Positions 54,578-63,998 are shown, counted from the stretch's first letter. The stretch is 64,000 nt of DNA from Arthrobacter russicus (GCF_031454135.1 NZ_JAVDQF010000001.1:1302001-1366000), one strand, 5' to 3'. Notes: generated by a model not told the origin, from the sequence alone. Program-made: numbers and translations.

Positions 54578-55774
54578 TCAGAGTGCCGCGCGGCGCCCCT
54601 GCGGGCGGCGGGCGGCAGCAGCCGAACGCTCCCGACGGCGTTTGGTCGGCCAGCTGAAGGCGAAAGTCAGCGCGGCCGCCAGCAGCACCAGGACTGCGAT
54701 GGTCCCGCCGGCGTCGGTCCAGAATTGCTCCGGGAACAACTTGATCAGCGAATCGGACAACCGGAAGGTCCAGGTCCCGTTGGCGAAGAAAATCTGGTGG
54801 AACCCGGTGAAGAACTGTTCCCAGCCCAGGACCGCGAAAACGCCCAGCCCGATGATGATCAACAGCGTCGCGGCGGATCCGGCGAACAACGCCCGGCGGA
54901 TCCCGCCGACGCTGCGCCGGCCCAGATAGACGATGCCCACGATCATCGCGATCAGCAGCACCAAACCGGCCAGCATCGACATCATGTAGACGCCTTTGAC
55001 ATCGGCCATGTGGCTGACTTCACCGGCTTGGAACAATGGTTGGCCATTGCTGCCGACCAAGTCGCCCAGGAAGCGGGGACCGGTGAAATTGTTCAAATAG
55101 TCGACGGCGTAGGAGCCGTAAGTCAAGCGGTCGTCGCTGCTGAAGCCGAAGCTGTCTGCCGGGAAGCCCGGGCGGTAGTACTCGACCCAGAGGAACACCG
55201 GCGTCGCGATCGCCCGGATCGCCAGCAGCAGCAGCACGAACGGGAAAAACACCGCGACCAGAACCTGCCAGACTCGGGGCAGCACCGGCTTGGCGTCCGC
55301 GGCTTGGGCACGCTCGGCATTGCGCCGCTCGATTTCCGCTTCCGGCGGCCGAATCGCCAGCATGGTGGTCTCGGTGGGGACTTCGGTTTTCAACGCAGCC
55401 GGCAAGGTGCTCGGTGCCCGCATCGGTTCCGCATCGCCGCCGGCTGCCGGAAGTTCCACTTTCAACGGCCGCGCCGGCGCAGCAACCTCCGGCTTGCCGG
55501 CATCCGGTTCCTTGCCGTCCGGTCGCGCTGCGTCCGGTCGCGCTGCGGCCGGTTGGGTTGCGGGCGCTTGGGTTGCGGCCGGTGGCGTCGGAGTCTTGCC
55601 CGCCTCGGCGGACCCGGCAGCCAGCCATTCGAAGGCCGGCGCCTCGTCGGAGCCGGACTGATGATCGGCCAGCGCCTTGGCCAAGTCCGCATCGGCACCG
55701 GAAAACTGCTGGTCGTTCCGGCCGGAAACGTCGTTTCGGCCGTCCTCGGACGGGGGGTTCGCTTTTCCACTCAC
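54578..55774 (-). CDS. DUF1461 (TIGR01906-type) membrane protein
   Basis: 398 residues. A ~150-residue Ala/Pro/Asp-rich cytoplasmic segment, with short repeats such as AARPD, precedes four membrane helices. The conserved DUF1461 region contains SYAVDYLNNFTGPRFLG and FTGFHQIFFANGTWTFRLSD between helices, then KLFPEQFW and the final helix. The function is unknown. The GTG at 55774 lies six bases after TAATCT (55786-55781) with no ribosome site, so it is probably leaderless. The long N-terminal region is less conserved than the core. Confidence 0.85.
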   Translation of the reverse strand: MSGKANPPSEDGRNDVSGRNDQQFSGADADLAKALADHQSGSDEAPAFEWLAAGSAEAGKTPTPPAATQAPATQPAAARPDAARPDGKEPDAGKPEVAAPARPLKVELPAAGGDAEPMRAPSTLPAALKTEVPTETTMLAIRPPEAEIERRNAERAQAADAKPVLPRVWQVLVAVFFPFVLLLLAIRAIATPVFLWVEYYRPGFPADSFGFSSDDRLTYGSYAVDYLNNFTGPRFLGDLVGSNGQPLFQAGEVSHMADVKGVYMMSMLAGLVLLIAMIVGIVYLGRRSVGGIRRALFAGSAATLLIIIGLGVFAVLGWEQFFTGFHQIFFANGTWTFRLSDSLIKLFPEQFWTDAGGTIAVLVLLAAALTFAFSWPTKRRRERSAAAARRPQGRRAAL

Positions 55775-55839
55775 ACTGCGAGATTACCGGCGATCGGCTC
55801 CAGATCCCGGCTGCCACCCCGGAGCACCGGGATATTGGG

Positions 55840-56832
55840 CTACCTGGCCGGCAACACCGCACCGGCATCGGATTCGACCAGGTCGCCGCGCTGGCCGGCC
55901 CGGAATGCCCGGCGTCCCCAGATCAAGGTGTAGGCCCAGTAGCTGCCGAGCACCACTGCACCGATGCCGATCTTCAGCCAGACCGGCAGATCGGAAGGCG
56001 TCACGAAGGCTTCGACCAGACCCGAGACCAGGAGCACCAGGACCAGTCCGAGCGCAACCGTGATGAGCGAACGGCCCTCGCTGGCCAAGGCCGCGAGCCG
56101 GCGTTTGGGCCCCGGTGACACCCAGGCCCAGAAAATCCGCAGACCGGCTGCCCCGGCGATGAACACCGCGGTCAGCTCCATCAGCCCGTGCGGCAGGATA
56201 TAGCTGAAGAAGACGTCTCCGCGGTCATGGCTGAACATCATCCCGCCCATGATGCCCACGTTCTGCGCATTGCTGTAAATCGCAAAGGGCACCCAGATCC
56301 CGGTGACCCCGAAGGCCACGCACTGCGCCGCGATCCAGGCGTTGTTGGTCCAGACCTGTCCGGCGAAGGACGCGGCCGGGTTGTCCGAGTAGTAGGCCAC
56401 GAATCCGCTGTCCGCGATCTGGCGCCACTGTTCGTCATCGCCCATTGCGCGCAGCACTGCCGGATTGCCACCGGCCCAGATGCCGTAAGCCAAAGCGATC
56501 GCCAGAAAGGCCGCGGCCACGACCACGGTGAGCCAGCGCAAGCGGTAGAAGGCCGCCGGAAGGCTACTGGTGAAAAAGCCGGCCAGATCTTCGAGCGGGC
56601 TCGAACGGGCACCGGTGAACTTGGTCCGGGTCTGCGCCAACACCGTGGACAACGAAGCGGAGAGCGCACCTTCGGGAGCCACGGAGCGGATCAACGACAG
56701 GTGCGCGGAGGCCGATTGGTAGAGCCGAAGCAGCTCATCCGCTTCGGCCCCGCTGAGCCGGCGCCGGGCATTGAGCGCCTTGAGCCGTTCCCACTCGTCC
56801 CGGTGCACCGCAGTGAAGGCATCCAAATCCAC
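55840..56832 (-). CDS. SpoIIM-like (DUF95) membrane protein
   Basis: 330 residues. N-terminal helix WERLKALNARRRLSGAEADE, then LLRLYQSASAHLSLIR, is followed by about five membrane segments; FGVTGIWVPFAIYSNAQNVG and SYILPHGLMELTAVFIAGAA are the SpoIIM-family signatures. In sporeformers SpoIIM aids engulfment; in non-sporulating Actinobacteria homologues accompany RDD, MoxR and DUF58 genes and their role is unknown. The GTG at 56832 lies six bases after TAGGCT (56844-56839), so it is probably leaderless. It is divergent from the RDD gene. Confidence 0.9.
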   Translation of the reverse strand: MDLDAFTAVHRDEWERLKALNARRRLSGAEADELLRLYQSASAHLSLIRSVAPEGALSASLSTVLAQTRTKFTGARSSPLEDLAGFFTSSLPAAFYRLRWLTVVVAAAFLAIALAYGIWAGGNPAVLRAMGDDEQWRQIADSGFVAYYSDNPAASFAGQVWTNNAWIAAQCVAFGVTGIWVPFAIYSNAQNVGIMGGMMFSHDRGDVFFSYILPHGLMELTAVFIAGAAGLRIFWAWVSPGPKRRLAALASEGRSLITVALGLVLVLLVSGLVEAFVTPSDLPVWLKIGIGAVVLGSYWAYTLIWGRRAFRAGQRGDLVESDAGAVLPAR

Positions 56833-56912
56833 AACCCCAGCCTACTTCCCGCGTCGGTCCGAGAACACCGCCGGGCTGCGGGAAGGCCGACGCTTCACAT
56901 AGGCTGGTGGCC

Positions 56913-57713
56913 ATGACCTCGATCGTCACGGGTGAAGCAGTCGTCCTGGAACTCAGACCCGCCTCCTTCGCGGCCCGCGGCCTGGGTCTGCTGCTCGATG
57001 TGGTGACTTCGCTGTTGCTCTTCCTGGGCACGGTTCTGCTGATCTTCCAGTTGTTCCGGGACTTGGATCCCGCGGCGGTCAGCGCGTTGTTCCTGGGCTT
57101 GACGATTTTCTACCTGGTGATCCTGCCGGTGGCGGTGGAAACCCTCACCCGGGGCAAGTCTTTGGGGAAGTACGCCATGGGATTGCGGATCGTGCGCGAC
57201 GACGGCGGCTCGATCCGGTTCCGGCAAGCCCTGATCCGCGGGGTGTTGGGCTATCTGGAGATATACCTTTCCTTGGGTTCGGTGGCGTTCCTCGCTTCGA
57301 TGTTCAACGAGCGCTCGAAGCGGCTCGGCGACATGCTCGCCGGCACCTATTCGATGCGCGAGCGGGTACCGGCGACCCCGGTCCTGCGGATCGATGTCCC
57401 GGCCCAGCTGGTGCCCTGGGTCCGCTTGGCGGACATCGCCCGGCTTCCGGACGGTTTGGCCCGCCGGATCTCGCAGTTCAATGACCAGTCCGGGAAAATG
57501 GCTCCGGCGTCCCGGGCCGGACTCGCCCGCGACTTGGCCGACGAGGCTTCGGATTTCGTCGCTCCGCCGCCGCCGGCCGGGACCCTGCCTCAGGACTTCT
57601 TGGCCGCGCTCAGCGCGGAACGGCGGGATCGCGATTTCCGGCGGCTGAGCGCCGAAAAGGCGCGCGCCCAACAACTCGGCGCGCGCCTGAACAAATTGCC
57701 GTTCGGATCCTGA
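56913..57713 (+). CDS. RDD-family membrane protein
   Basis: 266 residues. Two N-terminal membrane helices, the conserved loop VETLTRGKSLGKYAMGLRIV, RQALIRGVLGYLEIYLSLGS, and ERSKRLGDMLAGTYSMRERV (the RDD-family Arg-Leu-Gly-Asp block). A ~110-residue cytoplasmic tail ends in basic, Ala-rich helices. RDD proteins are proposed transporters or accessory proteins. ATG 56913 lies seven bases after TAGGCT (56900-56905) without a ribosome site; a GTG at 56907 is in frame but would precede the predicted transcript start. It shares an ~80-base promoter region with the SpoIIM-like gene. Confidence 0.9.
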   Translation: MTSIVTGEAVVLELRPASFAARGLGLLLDVVTSLLLFLGTVLLIFQLFRDLDPAAVSALFLGLTIFYLVILPVAVETLTRGKSLGKYAMGLRIVRDDGGSIRFRQALIRGVLGYLEIYLSLGSVAFLASMFNERSKRLGDMLAGTYSMRERVPATPVLRIDVPAQLVPWVRLADIARLPDGLARRISQFNDQSGKMAPASRAGLARDLADEASDFVAPPPPAGTLPQDFLAALSAERRDRDFRRLSAEKARAQQLGARLNKLPFGS

Positions 57714-57718
57714 CCGGA

Positions 57719-58990
57719 TCAGCCCCGTGAAGCGTATTGCGCCCAGGGGATGTTCCAATCCCCGAAGCCGTCGTCGGCCTCGGTCGGGCCGCGCTCGGAG
57801 TTGATCACCTGGACCAGGTCTCCGGTGGTCATATTGTCGAAGACCCAATTCGCGTCATCTGGCAGCAAGCCCACGCACCCGTGCGAAACATTGGAATTGC
57901 CGACGTTGCCGTAAGCCGCGGGCAACGCTTGGTGCACGTACTCGCCGCCGGTGGTGATCCGGATCGCGTTGGAAACGTTCAGGGTGCCGTAATAGGCGGG
58001 GTCCCCGGGCTGCAAGCCGATCGAATCCGCTTTGAAGACGGCTTCCTTCTCCTTTTCCATCATGACCAGGAACCCGGCTGCGGAGGGGAACCGGGTATCG
58101 CCCATTGTGACCGGCATGGTCCGGACCAGGACATCGTTCACGTAGAGGTTCGAGACGTGGTTCGCGGCATCGGCCACCAACACCTTTTTGTCCCCGACGT
58201 TCATCGTGATGGTCTTGTTGAAGTTGCCGATCATCCCGTTGCCGAAGTCGACCCCCAGCAGTTTCAGGTCCACCGTCACCACGCTCTTGGCGGTCCAGAA
58301 ATTCTCCGGTCGGTAACGCACGATCTTGTCGCCGAACCAGCGAAAAGCGCCCACCTGTCCGGATGAGCTGGTGATCTTGATCGCGTTTTCCACGGCCGCC
58401 TTGTTCAGCACCGGTTCGCTGAAGGTCAATTCCACCGGTTGGCCGGCTCCGACATTGCCGCCGTCGCGCACGTAGCTGGTGGCATCGGCTTCGTTGGCGG
58501 CCGGCACGGTGCTGAAGGTCTGGGTCTTGGTGCTTTCCCGGTTCGCGCCGTCCAGCACGGTCAAGGTGTAGGTGTAACTGGTGTCGAAGGCCAATGGGCC
58601 GGCTGCAGTCCACGACGTGCCGTCGGCGCTGAGCGAACCGGCGGCCGCTGCGCCGGTCTTGTTGTCCACCAGCGAAACCGCCTTGAGCTTTCCGTTGACG
58701 GCTTTCACCGCAGCCGGAGCCACCGGGTTGACTTGCACTGCGCCGTCGACCGGGCTCACGCCCAGTTCCACCGGTTTGGCCGCGACCGCAGCACTGCTGC
58801 CCGTCCCGCCGTCCGGCACCGCATCGACCTTCGCCTGGGCCCAGGGCACCACCGCGACCGCACCGATGCCTCCGGCCCCGACCACCGCGCAGAGCGCCAC
58901 GATGAGCCCGATCTTCCACGCCTTGCGCCGAGGTTTGCCCGGCTCAGTGGTTGCTGCGTATCCGGCGTCTTCGTGTTGGTAATCCGACAT
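57719..58990 (-). CDS. L,D-transpeptidase (YkuD) with Ig-like domains
   Basis: 423 residues. It forms 3-3 cross-links in peptidoglycan. A cytoplasmic tail and membrane anchor (about 28-50) are followed by two immunoglobulin-like domains (SLSADGTSWTAAGPLAFDTS; VELTFSEPVLNKAAVENAIK) and the YkuD catalytic domain with FPSAAGFLVMMEKEKEA and catalytic Cys372 in SHGCVGLLPDDANW. Having Gly rather than Arg after SHGCV is close to the mycobacterial Ldt pattern. ATG 58990 has GGGAG upstream; an AT-rich stretch near 59060-59080 probably holds the promoter. It is convergent with the RDD gene. Confidence 0.93.
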   Translation of the reverse strand: MSDYQHEDAGYAATTEPGKPRRKAWKIGLIVALCAVVGAGGIGAVAVVPWAQAKVDAVPDGGTGSSAAVAAKPVELGVSPVDGAVQVNPVAPAAVKAVNGKLKAVSLVDNKTGAAAAGSLSADGTSWTAAGPLAFDTSYTYTLTVLDGANRESTKTQTFSTVPAANEADATSYVRDGGNVGAGQPVELTFSEPVLNKAAVENAIKITSSSGQVGAFRWFGDKIVRYRPENFWTAKSVVTVDLKLLGVDFGNGMIGNFNKTITMNVGDKKVLVADAANHVSNLYVNDVLVRTMPVTMGDTRFPSAAGFLVMMEKEKEAVFKADSIGLQPGDPAYYGTLNVSNAIRITTGGEYVHQALPAAYGNVGNSNVSHGCVGLLPDDANWVFDNMTTGDLVQVINSERGPTEADDGFGDWNIPWAQYASRG

Positions 58991-59179
58991 TCCCGCTCCC
59001 AGGACTTTCCCCGCCAATATCCGACCGAATCGCGCCCCGGCTGCAGCGCAGCGGAACACGATAGGAAATTATTTTATCCCCGGGAAAGCGCAACTCGCCG
59101 GAGGCTGCAGTCTCAGTCGCGCAACGAATTTCCGGGGTCCAGCCGTAGCCGGTGCGCCGCACTCCGCCGGAGCCGCGAA

Positions 59180-60646
59180 TCAGTAGCGGTAATGTTCAGC
59201 CTTGTACGGTCCGGCAACATCAACGTCCAAGTACTCGGCCTGGTCCTTGCTCAGTTCGGTCAGTTCCACGTCCAAGGCCGCCAAATGCAATCTGGCCACC
59301 TTCTCGTCCAAGATCTTGGGCAGCACATAGACCTGGTTCTGGTACTCGCCGGTGCCGTGCTTGGTGAACAGTTCGATCTGCGCGATCGTCTGGTTGGCGA
59401 AGGAATTGCTCATCACGAACGAAGGATGGCCGGTTGCATTGCCCAGGTTGAGCAATCGCCCCTCGGAAAGCACGATGATCGAACGCTCGGCGTCGCTGCC
59501 CTGCTCGAAGACCCACTCGTGCACCTGCGGTTTGATCTCGGTCTTCACCACGCCCGGCACCCGGCTCAACCCGGCCATGTCGATCTCATTGTCGAAGTGC
59601 CCGATATTGCCGACAATCGCCTTGTCCCGCATGCCCAGCATATGCTCCGCCATGATGACGTCCTTGTTGCCGGTCGTGGTGATGAACAGATGGCCTTCAC
59701 CGAGCACGGAATCCAGTTTCGCCACCTGGTAACCGTCCATTGCTGCCTGCAGGGCGCAGATCGGATCGATTTCGGTGACGATGACCCGGGCGCCCTGGCC
59801 GCGCAGCGCTTCCGCGGCGCCCTTGCCGACGTCGCCGTAACCGCAGACGACCGCGACCTTGCCGCCGATCAGCACATCGGTCGCCCGGTTGATGCCGTCC
59901 GGCAACGAATGCCGGATCCCGTACTTGTTGTCGAACTTGCTCTTGGTGACCGAATCGTTGACGTTGATCGCCGGGAACAGCAGCTTGCCTTGTTCCGCCA
60001 ATTGGTAAAGCCGGTGCACGCCAGTGGTGGTTTCTTCGGTCACGCCTTGGATCCGTTCGGCGATCCTGGTCCATTTCCGACCGTCCTGGGCCTGTGCGGC
60101 ACGCAGCCGGTCCAGCACGATCACCCATTCCTCGCTGTCCGTCCCGGCGGCCGAAGGCACTCCCCCGGCGGCCTCGTACTCGACGCCCTTGTGCAGCAGC
60201 ATGGTGGCGTCGCCGCCGTCATCCAGGATCAGGTTGGGGCCCAACTCGGGATCCTGCTCGGCGCCCGGCCAGCTGAGGATTTGTTCGGCGGTCCACCAGT
60301 AGTCTTCCAGCGACTCGCCTTTCCAGGCGAACACCGGCACTCCGGCCGGCTGCGCCACACTGCCGGTGCCTACGACGACCGCGGCCGCCGCTTCATCCTG
60401 GGTGGAGAAGATGTTGCAGGACGCCCAGCGCACCTCGGCGCCCAGCGCGACCAGAGTCTCGATCAATACCGCGGTCTGCACGGTCATGTGCAGGGATCCG
60501 GCGATCCGGGCGCCCTTGAGCGGCTGCTCCGCACCGAATTCGGCGCGCAGCGACATCAGCCCGGGCATCTCGTGCTCGGCCAACCTGATTTGGTGGCGGC
60601 CCGCTTCGGCCAGCGAAATATCGGCGATCTTGTAGTCGAAAGACAT
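59180..60646 (-). CDS. ahcY: S-adenosylhomocysteine hydrolase (adenosylhomocysteinase)
   Basis: 488 residues. It splits S-adenosylhomocysteine into adenosine and homocysteine, relieving product inhibition of methyltransferases. [37 protein letters not shown] with the NAD-contact lysine, the NAD-binding [20 protein letters not shown] and the C-terminal [16 protein letters not shown] are all present, including the actinobacterial insertion around residues 150-190. It follows the Trm112-like gene by 14 bases and likely shares its transcript. Confidence 0.97.
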   Translation of the reverse strand: MSFDYKIADISLAEAGRHQIRLAEHEMPGLMSLRAEFGAEQPLKGARIAGSLHMTVQTAVLIETLVALGAEVRWASCNIFSTQDEAAAAVVVGTGSVAQPAGVPVFAWKGESLEDYWWTAEQILSWPGAEQDPELGPNLILDDGGDATMLLHKGVEYEAAGGVPSAAGTDSEEWVIVLDRLRAAQAQDGRKWTRIAERIQGVTEETTTGVHRLYQLAEQGKLLFPAINVNDSVTKSKFDNKYGIRHSLPDGINRATDVLIGGKVAVVCGYGDVGKGAAEALRGQGARVIVTEIDPICALQAAMDGYQVAKLDSVLGEGHLFITTTGNKDVIMAEHMLGMRDKAIVGNIGHFDNEIDMAGLSRVPGVVKTEIKPQVHEWVFEQGSDAERSIIVLSEGRLLNLGNATGHPSFVMSNSFANQTIAQIELFTKHGTGEYQNQVYVLPKILDEKVARLHLAALDVELTELSKDQAEYLDVDVAGPYKAEHYRY

Positions 60647-60660
60647 GCTTTTCCTCAGGC

Positions 60661-60888
60661 TCAGCGGTGGCTTTCCCGATCGGCCGGAGCCGCCTCGGGA
60701 GCCCCGCGGTCAGTTTGCGCGGATTGCGCCGGCAGGAGGATTGCGATCCCGTCCTGCACCGGGTAATGCAATTGCTGCCCGTCCGGGCCGGCGGCTTCGC
60801 TGATCAGTTCCTGCTCGCCGAGCCGCAGCCGTGAGCCGGTCACCGGACAACGGAGAATATTCAGCAGATCCTTCTGCAGGTAGGACAT
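60661..60888 (-). CDS. Trm112-like small protein
   Basis: 75 residues. [20 protein letters not shown] and [14 protein letters not shown] have the spacing of Trm112/UPF0434 (YcaR) proteins, small zinc-binding partners of methyltransferases in eukaryotes. Only one cysteine remains: CPxC has become CPVT and the later zinc cysteines are missing, so metal binding is doubtful. ATG 60888 has GAGGAG six bases upstream. Linkage to ahcY fits a role around SAM-dependent methylation; that is inference. Confidence 0.82.
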   Translation of the reverse strand: MSYLQKDLLNILRCPVTGSRLRLGEQELISEAAGPDGQQLHYPVQDGIAILLPAQSAQTDRGAPEAAPADRESHR

Positions 60889-60961
60889 CGGGCTCCTCAA
60901 CACGGCACTCTGGCTTCTGCAGGACAGCCTACTGCGCGCGCCTGTGACCAAGCACATCGGC

Positions 60962-61354
60962 TCAGTCGCGGAGGATCCGCAAATGGCCCCGCCGTGCCCC
61001 GGTCGGTTCGGATCCCGGTTCCGCCGGCGGCGGCTCGAGCGGAGCCCGGCTGGCCCGCTGCACGATGGGCCCGGAAGCTGTGGTTTCGGCGGTGTTCGCG
61101 GCTTCCCTGACCGCATCGGCCAGGGCCAGCAGATCATCGGGATTCGGCGGCGGCGGTCCTTCCGGCATCGCCAGGCGCAGCACTTCCCAGCCGCGCGGGA
61201 CGGTCAACCGGCCGGCATGCAGGGTACACAAATCGTAACTGTGCGGCTCGGCATAAGTCGCCAGCGGCCCCAGCACCGCAGTGGAATCGGCGTAGACGTA
61301 CGTCAAAGTCGCGACCGCCGATTCTTGGCAGCCGGATCGTGAACACTGACGCAT
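60962..61354 (-). CDS. DUF3499 family protein
   Basis: 130 residues. MRQCSRSGCQESAVATLTYV and HSYDLCTLHAGRLTVPRGWE carry four conserved cysteines or histidines suggestive of a zinc site, as in the actinobacterial DUF3499 family (Rv3258c). The C-terminal third is Pro/Glu/Arg-rich and variable. The function is unknown. ATG 61354 has GGGAAAG upstream; a GTG at 61363 eight bases after TAGGCT (61377-61372) is another possibility. It is divergent from the degenerate zincin gene, as in mycobacteria. Confidence 0.87.
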   Translation of the reverse strand: MRQCSRSGCQESAVATLTYVYADSTAVLGPLATYAEPHSYDLCTLHAGRLTVPRGWEVLRLAMPEGPPPPNPDDLLALADAVREAANTAETTASGPIVQRASRAPLEPPPAEPGSEPTGARRGHLRILRD

Positions 61355-61453
61355 CTTTCCCACGAACAAGTAGCCTACCGTCCGATCCGCCCCGAAAGCG
61401 CACCCGGAGCGGGAATGTCGCCGAGATGGCACCCGAAGGACTAGCATCGGACT

Positions 61454-61942
61454 ATGCAGCAAGGATGGCGGTTCGAGCTTTCCGAAGGTTCAATGACGTC
61501 GACCCGGGGCCGGAGCTTCGGCCGACGCCGACGGGACCGGCGCGGCCGCGGACTGCGCGGCCGGATCATGGTGCCGCCGCTGCCCGGAGCCCGTACCCGC
61601 GCCGAGCATTTCGACGATTTGGTCGTCGAATCGGCGGACCGGCTGCAGGACATCTGGGGCGGCTCGCTGGACCGGGTGCAATTCGCCGTCGATGAGATCC
61701 CGGGTGCCCTCGAGGAACTGGTGGCCCTGGGCCAGCCTGCCCCGATGGCCTCGTTGCGGCCGGCCGAAGCGAACGGTCCGGCAACCATCACGGTTTACCG
61801 CCGACCGATCGCGCAGATCACCGACAGCGACGAAGAGATGCGCGAGGTGGTCCATGATTCGGTGGTCGAGCAAGTGGCGGTGCTGCTGAATCTCACCCCG
61901 GAATCGGTCGACCCGACCTACGGACGGACCCGCCGGTTCTGA
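61454..61942 (+). CDS. Zincin-like metallopeptidase family protein (DUF1025), degenerate active site
   Basis: 162 residues. A basic Arg/Gly-rich N terminus (about 18-38) precedes a domain with FDDLVVESADRLQDIW, VQFAVDEIPGALEELV and ITVYRRPIAQ, matching the actinobacterial minimal-zincin family. The expected HExxH helix is replaced by REVVHDSVVEQVAVLL: one His remains but the catalytic Glu does not follow it. Proteolytic activity is therefore doubtful. ATG 61454 lies six bases after TAGCAT (61442-61447), with no ribosome site, a clear leaderless arrangement. Confidence 0.85.
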   Translation: MQQGWRFELSEGSMTSTRGRSFGRRRRDRRGRGLRGRIMVPPLPGARTRAEHFDDLVVESADRLQDIWGGSLDRVQFAVDEIPGALEELVALGQPAPMASLRPAEANGPATITVYRRPIAQITDSDEEMREVVHDSVVEQVAVLLNLTPESVDPTYGRTRRF

Positions 61943-61963
61943 ACCACCGGATCTGCCCGTTTT

Positions 61964-63847
61964 TCAGTAACCGAGCGCGATTTTGAGACTCTGCGGTCCG
62001 GGTGCGGTGCGCGGCAACGACAGCACCGACAATCCGACGCCGTCCGGCTGGGTCAGCAGCTGAGCACCGTAAACCGCATCGCCGCTGGCGGAGACCAGGA
62101 ACCCGCTGACCGGACCGCCGGCAAGCTGCTGCGGATCGATGAGCACGGTGGTCCCGCCGGAAACGTCCAGACTCTTCGCCGGTTGGTACGCGCCATCGGT
62201 GCCGATCGGGGTCAGCGATAGTTGGCCCTTCCCACTGGGCGCGCTGAAACTCAACGCACTGGCCGCACCGGCCGGAAGCACCAGCAATTGGCTGTCCGAA
62301 ATCTTCAGCGAGGCGCCCGCCATGGCGAAATCCACCGGATCGCCGGCCTTCGTGGCGCGCACGCTGCGCACCGCTGCAGTCACCGCGCTCGGCGCAGAAA
62401 TCTGCACCGTGTAGCTTCCCGCCGGCAAGCCGGACAAGGGCAGCTCGGTAACCGAACCAGCTTTGGCCGTGAACACCCCGCCATTGGGCAAACTCGCCGG
62501 ACCGCCCTGGCCGAATACCTGCACCTGGACGATCGCGTCCGAGGCACCGGGCACCGCGACCTGGAGCGCGGTCTGCGCATCCGAGTAGCCGGACTGGCCG
62601 GAAATTTCGCCGGCCAGGGCCGGATCCAAGGTCTGGATGCCGGTGATCACCTGCGCTTGGTCCGGCGCCGCCACCGGAGTCAGGAATTCGACGCCGCCGG
62701 GGACCAGGCCACGCAGCGCGGATTGCTGAATCACCGCGGAAATCGCTCCGCCATTCGAGCGGGCCCGCACCGCGAGGTTCTTCTGCCCGGGCGCCAGGCC
62801 GGCCAGAACCACCGAGCGTTCGGTACCCGGCGGGATCAAGATGCCGCGTGCGCCCGCGCTCTGGATCTGACCGCTGCCGCCGTACAAATCCAGGTTCACG
62901 GTCGCCGCAGTCGCCGAAGAGTTGCCCAAGGTCAAGATCGCGGTGCGTCCGACTTCGGTGCTCGCGCCGACCAGCCAGACATCGTTCGACGGGCTCTGGC
63001 AGGAAGCGGCGGCTAGCCCGCGCAGGTCGCCGTCGGTCGCCGAGTAGCTCTGCACCGCTGCGGCGTTGGTATGCTGCCCGGCCACCGGATCGGCGCGCAG
63101 CACCGATGCACCGCCGACCGCCTGGCCGGCCAGCACCCCGGATTTGCCCGGACTCGGCGGCGCACCGGGCGCCGGCGTCGGGACGGAGTCGGGTTGTTGC
63201 GAAATCCGGGCCAACGGTGCGGCCCCCGGATCGGCGCTCAATGGCGCCAAAAAGCTGGTAGGCAGAACTGCCTGCTGGTTCCCGGTGGCGATGCCGGTGA
63301 CCTGGGTCCTCGCGCTCGTCGACGCCGGGGAGAACTGCGGATCGGTCCCCGCGGCTGCGCTCTGCAGCAATTGCGCCGGGCCAGGGCAATTCGCCACGGT
63401 CTGCCCGGCCGGCAGCTTCGCGTTCTGCGGTTCGATCCGGGCGGTGGCCGGCTGGCCCGGGAAAACCGTGCCCGCCGCGACCACGGCTGCGGCCAGCACC
63501 GCGATGCCCAGTCCCGAGGCGATGCCCGCCGCGACGCGCAGCGCCGATCTCGGTGCTGCGGCCCGCTCGGCCCGTCGGCTCGACGCCGGCTTGCCGGCGG
63601 CCGGACGCTTCGGTTTGGCTGGCTTGGCCGTCTTGGCTGGCTTGGCTGACGTCACCGGGGTTTCGGCCGCCGCCGTTGCCTCGGGCTGCTCCGCCGCAAT
63701 TTTCGCTGCCGCCCCGGGTTCGGCCGGCAGTTCTGCAGCGGCCGGCGGCGGTGCCGCAGCGGCGTCGGGCTCCGGGCCGGTAGCCGGGGTTCCCGGCTCG
63801 CCCTCAGGAACCTCGGCCCCGGATTTCGACTGCTCAGGCTCGTTCAT
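61964..63847 (-). CDS. Large secreted/membrane-anchored protein (DUF5719-like)
   Basis: 627 residues. A ~105-residue Ala/Pro/Glu/Lys-rich cytoplasmic segment with AKPAK repeats leads to one membrane helix (about 107-130), then a ~490-residue extracellular region of repeated beta-sandwich strands (VLAGLAPGQKNLAVRARSNG, ELPLSGLPAGSYTVQISAPS). It resembles the actinobacterial DUF5719 proteins that follow a large glycosyltransferase gene; the function is unknown. ATG 63847 has AGGGGG six bases upstream; ATG 63850 is in frame directly before it. It is convergent with the zincin gene and overlaps the tail of the upstream frame by 14 bases. Confidence 0.82.
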   Translation of the reverse strand: MNEPEQSKSGAEVPEGEPGTPATGPEPDAAAAPPPAAAELPAEPGAAAKIAAEQPEATAAAETPVTSAKPAKTAKPAKPKRPAAGKPASSRRAERAAAPRSALRVAAGIASGLGIAVLAAAVVAAGTVFPGQPATARIEPQNAKLPAGQTVANCPGPAQLLQSAAAGTDPQFSPASTSARTQVTGIATGNQQAVLPTSFLAPLSADPGAAPLARISQQPDSVPTPAPGAPPSPGKSGVLAGQAVGGASVLRADPVAGQHTNAAAVQSYSATDGDLRGLAAASCQSPSNDVWLVGASTEVGRTAILTLGNSSATAATVNLDLYGGSGQIQSAGARGILIPPGTERSVVLAGLAPGQKNLAVRARSNGGAISAVIQQSALRGLVPGGVEFLTPVAAPDQAQVITGIQTLDPALAGEISGQSGYSDAQTALQVAVPGASDAIVQVQVFGQGGPASLPNGGVFTAKAGSVTELPLSGLPAGSYTVQISAPSAVTAAVRSVRATKAGDPVDFAMAGASLKISDSQLLVLPAGAASALSFSAPSGKGQLSLTPIGTDGAYQPAKSLDVSGGTTVLIDPQQLAGGPVSGFLVSASGDAVYGAQLLTQPDGVGLSVLSLPRTAPGPQSLKIALGY

Positions 63848-63998
63848 CATGATCCCCCTGGAAGGTGCGCTCGGCACCGGGCTTTGCCGCTACGGCCGCG
63901 TCCGCAATCTGCGATTCAGACGTCTCGGCGTTTCGGATTCCGGCAGTACTGGTCGGCGCAGCCCCGGGCGGGCCGGCAACCGGCAGACCGGCTCCGCT
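63834..63998 (-). CDS. C-terminal tail of an upstream gene (partial)
   Basis: Entering from the right edge, one minus-strand frame stays open for 54 codons and stops at TGA (63836-63834), overlapping the next start by 14 bases. The encoded tail is Ala/Gly/Pro/Thr-rich (GPPGAAPTSTAGIRNAETSE). The other two frames stop earlier. In related genomes a large glycosyltransferase precedes the DUF5719 gene, which would fit, but the residues themselves are uninformative. Confidence 0.4.
   Translation of the reverse strand, partial: SGAGLPVAGPPGAAPTSTAGIRNAETSESQIADAAVAAKPGAERTFQGDHDERA

Noticed and set aside
60889-60961. S-adenosylhomocysteine riboswitch upstream of the Trm112-ahcY unit
   Set aside because: The gap is only 73 bases and shows no SAH-motif core; a TAGGCT -10-like hexamer and ribosome site account for it.
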